Positions 44,101 to 53,800 of a stretch of DNA of 64,000 bases are shown here, piece by piece; within the stretch, counting starts at the first letter, position 1; every line of letters begins with the position of its first letter. This DNA is from Telmatactis stephensoni (taxonomy: Eukaryota; Cnidaria; Anthozoa; Actiniaria; Isophelliidae). The stretch is taken from contig JALIZF010001244.1 of NCBI GenBank assembly GCA_029948255.1, forward strand, positions 124,001-188,000, written 5' to 3'. Under the pieces are notes generated by a model, which searched no databases, was not told the origin of the DNA, and saw nothing but the letters and a program-made list of their open reading frames with translations. Made by a program: the position numbers and the translations under genes.

Positions 44101-47100
44101 ACCTCACTTGTTTTGACTTCTTTCCATTCCGTGTACTGTAGCTTTAATTAGCTTTGAATACCCTTAAATTTGAGCACTGATAGAGAGAGGTAGATAAAAA
44201 ACTTTGTGCTGAAAAAAACACCAAATGAATGCTATTAATGTTTTAATTTTACCTTTACCAAGCAAAATTCAAATGTTTGTAAGTGGCTAGGATGAGTATT
44301 CATTAAATATTATGTTTTTGTTTTTATTAGGTGCATGTACTTATGATAATTGGTTAAATGTTTGCAGTCCAATCATTGAAGCAAGGATGCAAAAGTATGT
44401 ACATGTATTACATAGTGGTTCATATTAGCAACACAAGCATATTAGTGCAAGTAACATACATGTACAGTAGTTACACAGACTATATAGAATGAGCCATAAT
44501 CACAGGCAACATATATTATGCTAACAAGGAGCAAGGAATGCACAGTTGGTTAGTGAAAGGCCTTCTATGTTCAATTCCCAGTGACCTCACATCCTTGTTT
44601 TGACAAGCAAACTTATCAATGCACAGCTCATTAGAGATGCTTGTCTTTTTTCCATGCCTCTGTTAGGAGCAAGGATGGCACACTCTGTTGGTTAGTGTGA
44701 GCTAAGGGCTCTCTATGAGAGACCCAAGTTCAATTCCCAGTGACCTCACATCTTTGTTTCAACTTCAAATAGCTTTAAGTAGAGCATTCTTGCAGTTAAT
44801 TAATTTTGTACTATTTATTAGAATAAAGTGATCATTCCTTTAACAGTACACACTGTAGTTTTTCAGGAAACAGAGTTGGTTTATTGATATTTATAATGTT
44901 GTTTGTAGATATTCATCAGAAGAAATTCGTTTTAATTTGATGGCAATCATATCAGACAGGAAAATGATATTTCTTAAACAGATTGATACCCTTAATATGA
45001 AAAAACAACATTTCTTGGAAAAGGTCAGTAGATATCTAAATTGGAAAGAATTCAATGACCATGTCAAAATGCAGTGAGTTCATTAAGATTTTAAACCAGA
45101 GAACATCTGGCTGTGACACCCAGGCAAGAGTTCATATATTTATTTTCAGAAGATGGTTTGAGTTTCTCAAGACACCCAGACAAAAATCAGCAGTCATGTT
45201 CAGAGCCAGTCAATTTGCCTGGTGATTGGCCCTTAGTGAACCCACTGAAAATGTGCTGGGATTTCCCTTGCATTTGTGTATTTGCCACCAATTTTATGCC
45301 CATCACACTTAATTACATCAATAAAAGAATGAGGTGTACAGGGGCGGATCTAGGATTATGTATGCACCATCCCAAACGGGGGGTTGTATGATGGCAGTGA
45401 AAGCATTTTAAGCAGAGCCTAATTCTAGTTAACCATCATTTTCTCACTTTCATAGTGGGGGCTGCAGCCCCCAAAACCCTCCCCCTGGATCCGCCCTTGG
45501 ATGTACAACTTGCTACTGTTCACTTCATTTATACTGCCTGCACAAGAAGTGTTACAAAACATTTTGATACCAGGCTGATTGACTACTCTGTTTGTTTTTC
45601 CAGATTCAAGAAATGAAATCCAAGTCTGCCTCAGAGGTAAATATGCTACGTACCTCATGTAGGTCAGAGAACCAGTCACTATACCAAACCTACCATTTTT
45701 CCATTTCAGGGCTTTCCTATTCTTTGTTTGCAACCATGAATCCCAGAAGAGTAAATTGAACGAAACACACTGGCAAACATGCTGGTGGTTTTGATCTTGA
45801 TTTTCTGTCTTCACCAACACATCCTGCCATATCATGTCTTTTGTTTATACATTCTCTGGGGAATGCTTGCAAACCAAGAATTAATGCCTGAACAAAAAAG
45901 GTTAAAAATAGTTCTGTTGCAGAACCTATCCACAATGGCAACCTTGGGACAGATAAAGTGGCTGTTGGGGAGAGGTGACCATTGTACAGAGGTTTCAATA
46001 TAGGGTAATTGTATGGATTGAATCAAAGGCAGAGGTGGAATTGGGTGGCCACTGTGTAGAGGTGGCTGTTCTAGAGAGGTTGTTTTTGGATCTACACTAA
46101 TTATACAACTATTTCATTGAGTAGGGTTGTTATTGTGGTGTAGAGATTTTCATGTTGGACTAAAACACAACCATGGATCAATAGTCCAGTTCTGAGATAT
46201 ACCTTTACCTTCCATATACAAAAGATTTAGAATGAGGCTACATGTACGTGCTAAAACTTTTGTCTTGTCACAAATGACTAGGCTTTATGCACGTACATTG
46301 TAGCCTCGACTTGATACTTCTGTATTGTCTTGTCACGAATGACTGGGCTTTATGCACATAGCCTCGTCTTGATACAAGGGCGGATCCAGGGGGAGGGTCG
46401 CGGGGGTCAGGACCCCCCTGTGTTTATCAATGAACATGTCATGAATTTGCGACAGCAGTAACTTTTTTCTGTGAAAAGACTCACTTTTAACATTCACTGA
46501 AATATCACTAAGCAATGCCAACCCTCTACCCATTCAGTTGTAAATATAATATTTTTGTTTCTAATAAAAAGTGTTAAAAAATCACTAGTCTAAGCAATTA
46601 ATGTCATATTTTCAGCGAGTTTCAATGGCTTAAGACCTTTTCGTTTGGGTTCCCTGTTTGTAAACATCACGTGACCCCCACCTTTGAAAAATCCTGGATC
46701 CGCCCTTGTGATACATCTGTATTGTCTTGTCACGAATGACTGGGCTTTATGCACGTAACCTCGTCTTGATACTTGATCTGTATATGTGGCAAGTGAGGTG
46801 TATCTCGGAAGTCAGCCATTCCTACCAAGAGTAATAATTAATGTATGATGTTACAGTTGCATACACTTTGTCACTGTCTTTTAGGGAGGTGAGCCAATGG
46901 AGACAGATCAAGCTTCTTCACTTAAAGAATTTGAGGACATTGTAGTGTCTATCAATGCAGAGATCACAAGACTGCAAGGGCTTGTTGCAGCAGAAGATGA
47001 TAAAATGCTGAGATATAAGGTACGAATACTAACTTATAAATATGGCGATCCTCTCTACTGTTGTGGAGAGGTAGCCATTGTAGAGGAGGCTATTAGAGAA

Positions 47101-48231
47101 GGCGTGACTGTGACACTGATATAACGTGCACTTTTATTTACTAAAGGACTTATTTGTCTAGTACATAGCCTGATACTTGCTGCATGCTGCTGAAACCTTT
47201 GGAAAAGATGACATGATTGGGGCTAGGCAGCTCTGCACAAACAGGCCAGAAAAACCTCTCTGGCCCTGCTGGGCCTATGGCATGACCTCAAGCCAAATAT
47301 TTTCTCACCTGCCCCTCCCACTCAGTCAACAAGTACATGCGTAATCTTGTTCGCAAGCTGCCGGCTCATTTTCTATTCCTTAAACACAGTCTTCTGAGCA
47401 CTCAAGTTCTGTATTGCAACAGAAAAATAATAAAATGTCATTCTTTGAAAAGGTTGAAAATATAAGAAGAAAACACAACTATCTTCCACTGATAATGGAA
47501 TTATTAAAGATTCTTGCCAATCAAGGTCAGCTTGTTCCTTTGGTAGAAAAGGTAAGAACTTTGGTAGCTGCATGCTGTATATAGTTGCTTGACCCACTCA
47601 AATGTGTACAAATGGGACGGAAAAATACCTGACTGTAAGCTACATGTCTACAGTCTGTATTAAATGTAAGGTAGTTCTGAAGCCTTAGATTTTGTGGGAG
47701 ATGTGCAGTAACAAGGGTCTGGAACTAACTTAATTCATTACCAGTCTATTGGTTGCAAAATTTCATTGTGGAAAATTGTTGTGTGTACATCCCTGACTTG
47801 GCACATACAGTGTACATTTTCAGGGCCCAGTTGTTTGAAGGGTGATTAATGCTAATCCTGGGTTAAAATGAATGATTTTCTTTCTAGATTTAATCCTGAG
47901 TTAACGCTAATTGTCTTTCGAACAACTGGGCCAGGATCACAAAAGAACTTCATAAAAGCCTTTTAACATACATTGTATGACAGTGTACAAGTTAGTGATT
48001 AGAAATATTGGTGTTAAAAAAAAATTTCAAGTGTGGTTGAAACTATACAATCTCACTGTAATATAGTCTCCCTTACAGCCGTGTTTAGCCTCGTCGCGCA
48101 ATGCATAATATGGATACACCCACATACAATGGCCTTCCTAATCTAAGTGTACATTCAAGTAATTTTACTCCACCCTTTTTTCACAGGAAAAGGAACTTGT
48201 AAAGGAAAAAAAATCTCAGAAAGCAAAATGA
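41175..48231 (+). CDS. UCHL5: Ubiquitin C-terminal hydrolase UCHL5 (UCH37)
   Basis: Cysteine deubiquitinase of the proteasome regulatory particle (via RPN13/ADRM1) and of the INO80 complex. Exons: 41175-41247, 41348-41411, 42434-42539, 42790-42915, 43275-43336, 43790-43920, 44331-44394, 44909-45023, 45604-45636, 46885-47019, 47453-47551, 48187-48231. All phases join; 350 residues. The start [20 protein letters not shown] matches the family. The catalytic set is complete: Gln81, Cys87 (NACATQA), His163 ([18 protein letters not shown]) and Asp178. The C-terminal ULD region has [20 protein letters not shown] and PLVEKEKEL, the part that binds RPN13. A possible poly(A) signal AATAAA occurs at 48333 or 48422. 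Introns hold SINE pieces and MITEs. It is divergent to RABGGTB. Confidence 0.97.
41697..41822 (-). repeat. Dispersed repeat, copy in a UCHL5 intron
   Basis: Reverse-complement partner of 38385-38504 with about 85-90% visual identity, directly abutting the SINE fragment at 41822-41992. Confidence 0.8.
41822..41992 (-). repeat. tRNA-derived SINE fragment
   Basis: On the minus strand: GGATGGCCGAGTGGTGAGAG (A box), then GGTTGGAGTCCCGGC in the B-box position, then the CGGGTTCTCCGATTTTTCC body. It is related to 30154-30516 but truncated. Confidence 0.8.
43400..43690. repeat. Palindromic TTGCA-rich repeat in a UCHL5 intron
   Basis: TGTTGCAGA, TTGTGCACAATG and TTGCACACAACATTGCAG words alternate on both strands around a centre near 43530. 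Open frames on both strands come from this symmetry. Confidence 0.65.
44055..44770 (+). repeat. Three SINE-like pieces with TTCAATTCCCAGTGACCTCA
   Basis: Near 44075-44120, 44525-44605 and 44660-44765 a B-box-like TTCAATTCCCAGTGACC, or TTTGATTCCCAGTGACC, is followed by CTCACATCCTTGTTTTGAC-like sequence. The last two are near-repeats starting at GGAGCAAGGA. These appear to be tRNA-derived SINE fragments in UCHL5 introns. Confidence 0.5.
45340..45498. mobile_element. MITE with GGGGCGGATC termini, copy 1
   Basis: AGGGGCGGATCTAGGATT at the left and CCTGGATCCGCCCTTG at the right, about 160 bp, inside a UCHL5 intron. Confidence 0.7.
46180..46800. repeat. Tandem-like repeats containing CTTGTCACGAATGACTGGG
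   Basis: CTTGTCACAAATGACTAGGC near 46265 and CTTGTCACGAATGACTGGGC near 46330 and 46724 are each followed by TTTATGCACGTA or TTTATGCACATA and a CCTCG(T/A)CTTGATAC tail. A related inverted piece is at about 37880-37955 (CDS-free part of RABGGTB intron). It is interrupted by the MITE at 46376-46708. Confidence 0.6.
46376..46708. mobile_element. MITE with GGGCGGATCC termini, copy 2
   Basis: CAAGGGCGGATCCAGG at the left and CCTGGATCCGCCCTTG at the right enclose about 300 bp. Flanking GATACA(A) on the left and GTGATACAT on the right suggest it landed in one of the repeats described at 46180-46800. Confidence 0.75.
47821..47934. mobile_element. Short palindromic MITE (GGGCCC..TTGTTC family), copy 2
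   Basis: CAGGGCCCAGTTGTTTGAAG to CGAACAACTGGGCCAGG with TTAATCCTGAGTTAACGC inside. It lies in the last UCHL5 intron. Confidence 0.85.
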
Positions 48232-49938
48232 ACAAGACATATGGAAATTATGTCTTAAGATTTTCATGTTACCATGACAACTGTAGGTGTTAAACACAAC
48301 TACAATAATCATTTTTACTTGTAAAATTTACCAATAAATGCTAAGCATTGCCTTGGTGGCATAATTATGAAAGTGGATGTAATATAAAACTACATGTATT
48401 GTTCACAGAAAATACTACTGAAATAAAAAAGTGACTCTGATGTGTGTTTATTATGGGACCAAGGAGATGGCACAGCTATCAACCAGTGTCAAAAATGCTC
48501 AATACCGAAGTTAAGATAAAAAGCAAAAGAATGAGCTTTTATCAGGTATTTTTAAATTCGTAAAACAGAAAAAGAATTACCATAGCTGGAAAGAGCATGT
48601 TAAAATTAGCAAGACAGTGAAGTTTGAAGGAATTAAATCCAAAACTCGCGAGAATATGAATTTTTGAAAAGTGTGAATTTGTAAGAAAACCTTTGCTGGT
48701 AGGCATCTCTTGCCTACCAGCGAATGTTTTCATACAAAATGTCGATTTCGGAAAATTCATATCTTCGTGAGTTTGAAAGTTACTTCATTCAAACTTCACA
48801 GTTTTACTAATTTTGATGTGCTCTTTCCAGCTATGGTAATTATATTTCTGTACTGTGACTTTTGGAATCACATGATAAAAGCTCATTGCTTGCCATGGCT
48901 GGCTGGTTTCTTTTGTATATTCATGTTAGCCTCCAAATCAAGTATTTTTAAGAGTGGTCAATGGGGCACTTGGGTCTGTAACTTATTCCCAAATAAGGCT
49001 ATTTTTGGAACATCCATTCTTAATCACCCAAGTCAACAACCAACAGAAACATCACAAGAAATTGAGAAGAACCAATAATAATTCAGCTGAACTTAGTGCG
49101 CATGCTTCAGCCTAATCTTAAGTCATGCAGAGAAAACAAAAGTGGTAGGGGTGCTTGACAGGGTTTTGAAAATGACCCTAAAAGGTACACATGAATTATT
49201 GGATATGCCACATTCAACTAATATTTTTAAATTTTATTCAAAATTGATAAACACTGAGATGCATCACATACTTTGTTTCTCAAACGATTTTCACATTGTT
49301 AATAAAGAATATTCATATGTGAGATTGTTTCGATCTTTATGTGATTTTCGTTATCATGGTCCTAAAAGGTACTGTACGCTATGATCCGGAAACCCTAAGG
49401 TACAAGCAGGTCATATTTTGGACCCTAAAAGGTCTGTCGAGCACCCCTACCACTTTTGTACAGGGAGTACCCCAGCCCAACCCCCTCCCCCCAAAACCCC
49501 CAGTCCCAGATTCCAACTGTTGGGACAGATAGACTATTCTGTTATAGAGAGCTGTCTGTATTGTGTAGGTGTCCATAAGGCGAGGTTCTATTGTACTTTT
49601 AGCCTGGCAGCCCTGACTTGGAACCTTTGTTCAATAGGCTATCAGAGCGGAGAGGAACAGTCATTTCAATATCCTTCCTCCTCATTTTAATGCCATTTTT
49701 CTCCCTCCTTCCTAATTTTTTCGGCCATTTCTCCTTCATTACATCTCACAATTGTTTTCCTCCCTCCTCCCAAACCGATTTTTCTGCCTCTTTTCTCCCT
49801 CCTCCCTACTTTTGGGGCTATTTCTCCCTCCTCCCTAAACTGTTCCTCTCCGCTCCTATCAAAGTTGCAGCAAACCATGACATGGGTTTCATTAAAAACG
49901 AAAGACTACAATAAAAGAAGCAAAAAGGGTTAAATTTA
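48232..49938. other. Intergenic between convergent UCHL5 and Smr genes
   Basis: Contains UCHL5 3' untranslated sequence (AATAAA at 48333-48338 and 48422-48427), foldback copy 3 (48545-48880) and a stretch of TCCTCCCTCC-type pyrimidine repeats (49670-49850) on the + strand. No other coding exon is recognised. Confidence 0.6.
48545..48880. repeat. Foldback element, copy 3 (diverged)
   Basis: Arms around a centre near 48713 (AGGCATCTCTTGCCTACCAG region) share GGAAAGAGCA, AGTGAAGTTTGAAGGA and GAATTTTCAAAA-like words with copies 1 and 2, but are clearly older. Confidence 0.75.
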
Positions 49939-50580
49939 CTAACAACTATTAACTTCAATTACACCTGGTCGAACTTCATTAAAATATCTCCCTTGTTCTC
50001 GTAACAGTTCCTTCACTGCTGGCAATAACCGGGCTTCCTGTGGATAACTATTTGATCCCCACCCTGTAATGATTCGAAGTTTTCCTTTTTGTTCAGTCTG
50101 TTGTTCTAAAAACTCCTCTACGACTTTAATGGCTTCTCTAACGTGTAAACCATGAAGATTTAATGTTTTGTGCATCGATGGAACAATATTGTACTCTGAG
50201 TTCGACATGTCGACTACATCAACAATGCATTGTTTATCAGCATGTTTTAATGCCGAGTCTATCAACCATGCCTGTTGAGATAATCTCTTAGCAATACCAC
50301 GCTGACCACGAGAATAAGCTTGTGATGCACGGGAGAAATAATTATTTCTAAGTTGTCGTAATTGTTGAGAGTTTTCTCTGAGAGACGTGTAATCCATGTT
50401 CGAAGCACGTGTCAAATTATTTTCGCGTTGTTTGGTGAATTTTACTCCAAAATGCTTGCTTCTGTTTGAACTTGAGCTTTTCCACCTTGCGTTACTTAAA
50501 AGTAGTGAGAACACTCCTCTGTATCTACCAAAATACCAAATATTGAGTGACACTCTAAATCGTGTTGAGACGTCCGCCAT
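49939..50580 (-). CDS. DUF1771-Smr domain protein
   Basis: A 213-codon intronless gene. A DUF1771-type region (about residues 62-125: LRNNYFSRASQAYSRGQRG, AKRLSQQAWLIDSALKHAD) precedes an Smr domain (about 138-213: LNLHGLHVREAIKVV, ITGWGSNS). This pair is found in proteins such as the C-terminus of N4BP2, where Smr has nicking-nuclease or RNA-cleaving activity; LNLHGL and TGWG.NS correspond to the family's LDLHG and TGRG.HS motifs, with Trp in place of Arg and Asn in place of His. The N-terminal 35 residues are Arg- and aromatic-rich with few acids and might be a mitochondrial targeting sequence; otherwise Met62 could be the start. The chosen ATG has good context (AAAATGGCG). It is head to head with the gene at 50815. 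Confidence 0.9.
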   Translation of the reverse strand: MADVSTRFRVSLNIWYFGRYRGVFSLLLSNARWKSSSSNRSKHFGVKFTKQRENNLTRASNMDYTSLRENSQQLRQLRNNYFSRASQAYSRGQRGIAKRLSQQAWLIDSALKHADKQCIVDVVDMSNSEYNIVPSMHKTLNLHGLHVREAIKVVEEFLEQQTEQKGKLRIITGWGSNSYPQEARLLPAVKELLREQGRYFNEVRPGVIEVNSC

Positions 50581-50814
50581 TTTGAAAAATTCACCACAGG
50601 AAACCCGTACGACTGACTTGTTTTGAGTGTTTTTATATGACTGCCAATCTTACCTGCCAAATTTTGACCAAAAATGGCTTTTATTTCTGGCTCATTTGTC
50701 CTAAGACTGGCCCATGGCTTAATTGAAGATATTATCGTATTTGTTAAAAGATGATTTTGTCGAGAAGATTTTTCGAAAAGGTCCATCATTTCTTGACTTG
50801 AGAAGAACAGTGAA
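50581..50814. promoter_or_regulatory. Divergent promoter between Smr gene and aminotransferase-fold gene
   Basis: The two start codons are 234 bp apart on opposite strands. CACAGGAAACCC (50595-50606) lies 15 bp upstream of the Smr start. An in-frame TGA at 50794-50796 supports the ATG at 50815 for the right-hand gene. No TATA box is clear. Confidence 0.5.
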
Positions 50815-53800
50815 ATGGAATCGTGTTTACATGAGCACAGCAACATAGTTTGTTTGTCACTAGATACCATCGACCCATTTCTGCTAAGCGGTTGTAAAGA
50901 TGCTCTCGAACTTGCTACCATGCATAGCTTGGTGAGTATTATAAAGCAATATTGAGATACGATTTTATCAGAAACAACTCACTCAGACAGTGAAGAGTAA
51001 CTTAATGCCCTTGAGGAATGATTCATGTAAGTTTATATCTGGCAGCTCTAATATCATGTTAAACGGATCTTCTACACCTTTCATGAAGCTACTGGCTTTT
51101 AAATAAGAGCACTATACTCACTTGATCACTTATATTCTGTGAATATTTATTTTAGTAAAATTTACTATGCTATTTTGTATATTCCATGTATAACCTTCCT
51201 GAAAGATCTACATTTGTATAGTGGATTCATTAAGGACTAGGCACCAGGCCAATTGAATGGCTTCAAAGATGGCTTTCCACAGCTGTCATGAACAACTCTG
51301 TCCAAATTTAATTTGGAGAAATAACAATACTACTGCCTGGCAGTGTCGCACACAGCTTTGCAAGTCCTGTTAAAATCACAAGTAGCCAGCTCCCTGCATG
51401 CCCTTTATGGTAGTACTTACATATAATGGAGGGGGTCGTAAGGGAGATATGGAAACCGCAATACTGCAAAGAAAATTGAGAAAAAAATGCAACAAAAACT
51501 GTCAAAAACCCCAAAACTGCAAACCGCATAAGTCAAAAACTGCAAAACCGCAATTTAAAATAACAAATATTTGCAAAACCACATCAAATATAACACAAAA
51601 CTGCATCACTGCAAACCCTTACATCCCCCTCATAATTATGTAGAAATTAGCTGCTTGTGAATACCAATACACTGTCAAAATCCTGTCATTTTTTAATTAT
51701 ATAAATAATATTTATTTAATAAAATAATTCCAATGTGATATTGTGTGACAGGCAGTTTGTGAGCCATCAAGCTTGTTTACCTATGGACCAAGACAAGGGT
51801 TGGAGTCCTTTAGAGAAGCTCTTGCACAGTTTTTGAGAGGTCAATATGGTGATGAAGTATCAAGGTCTGCATGAAAATAGTTTCAAATATTAATTGATCT
51901 AATTATAAACTCTCTCTCCTAGCGAGTTCTTTATTGAAATTCATTATTATCCCCACAATTCATACATTTCTTTGTGGATTTTACAATTTTTGAATGGTTG
52001 TAACTCGATCCTGTTATAAGTAAGTCATTAAATATTGACCTGATTAACTACAAACTTCAGGATTTTGTATAGGTAGCTCAATGTGCTCTTTCTGGCTATG
52101 TTGATTATCATGATTTAGATACTTGTACCCAGTCTCCCCTCGGCCATGAAAGTCGGCAGTACATTTTTTTATATATTCATACATATGGGACACAGGGAAC
52201 CCAAATTAACTTATTAAGTGTGTATATTTTCACCTCCCTCTCTCCCTTCCCTAGTTCCCTTATCCCCATTTCCCCACCCTTCCCTCCTAAAAATTTGTGA
52301 TGAGAGGACAATACTCTAGTACATCTAATCCATCCAAATTTTCAGTTCAAAGCCCAGAAGTATGACCAGCTAGCTATAAGGATGATTACTCTTTCCAAAG
52401 GATGTAATTACATCCTTTGGAAAGAGTAATCATCCTATCAGCATCTGAGGACTCTCTTATCTTATACTCTTATCTAAGCACTAATTATTGGAGGGTGGCA
52501 AGGCAAATGTATACAAATGCATTAACACTGATCACAGTTTTGAGCTTTAATCTGTGATAGTTATTCTGAGCAACTCTGATTATATTCTTCATGATATATT
52601 TCAGTGAGAATCTGATGGTTACTGGTGGAGCTACGCAAGCCTTGACTTTAATCTGTAATGTATTCTTTGAAAAAGGAGATACAATATTTGTAGAGGAACC
52701 AGTAGCACCTAAAGAACTGGATATATTCAATGGTCTTGGACTCACTATTGTACCAGGTTGATATACTAGGACAAAATAATGCTGTATTATTCAGTCATAC
52801 TAATTATCATGATTATAATGATTCAAATACGTCACACGCACCATGTCGATCAGCACAGCTCCTTCCAATAAGTGCCGCCTTTCTTGATGATTTTTAAAAT
52901 ACGTGCCCTAGCTAGTGTGCAGGGGAAGTAGTGCACACTAGCTAGGGCATGTATTTTCCCCTTACTTCCTTCCCTCCCTCCCCTCCCTCCCCTCCTCTCC
53001 CCTCCTCTTCCCTCTGCTTCCTTTAAAACTTCATTTATTACAAGAACATAGCCAGCATCTCTGAGAGAGATGTTCCTGCTGTTGTCTTTATATAGATGAT
53101 TCTGATCCAGCCATGATGTCATCTATAATTGTAATTTTCAAACTATAGAGTTAATTCTCTGTAAAATAAACAACTCTATTTTGAATGAAGAATACTGACA
53201 ATGTCAAAGTCGTCTTGGCAAGAGTTGGGCTTGGGATTGCATGATGATCCTAATTGTTGCTTTTCAAAGTTTGAGTATTTTATGTATGTGAAATATTCCC
53301 CACTCCCAAAACAAAAACATTTGGACTTTGTATATCTTTCAATCTTAGCTCTTGATTTAGGCAGCTTCAATCAAAAGCTGCTTAGTGGTGGCCTAATTGA
53401 AGTGGCAATTTTTAGCAATGATTCACAATGGAAATTGTGACAGGAAATGCAAATATCAAATGGTATAATTCCACCAGTGGGGCATGTCAGCGAATCCTTC
53501 AGGTACAAGGGTCTAGTATTTAAACCTGAAGAAAAACAAGACTGTCAAAAGTGCAGAGTATCAGGAATACCCAAAACTTAATTGAAAACAGATCACAACT
53601 ACTCTGACAATTTGCATTTTCTAAACCAGTCATGAGGGAGAGGGGGGCTGCTGTGGTATGAGAGAATGGTCTGGAATCCCTGGAGTCCCTTCCCCCTCCT
53701 CCCCCCTTGTTATTTATGTACATATTATTTGTATATATTTGTTTGTTTTTATAGTTTCTGTGGATAACAGTGGATTTAATATTACTGAGCTTGAAAAGAA

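Noticed and set aside
50496..50921. 141-codon minus-strand frame opposite the aminotransferase exon 1
   Set aside because: It overlaps the Smr gene start and is antisense to a better-supported exon; no family resemblance.
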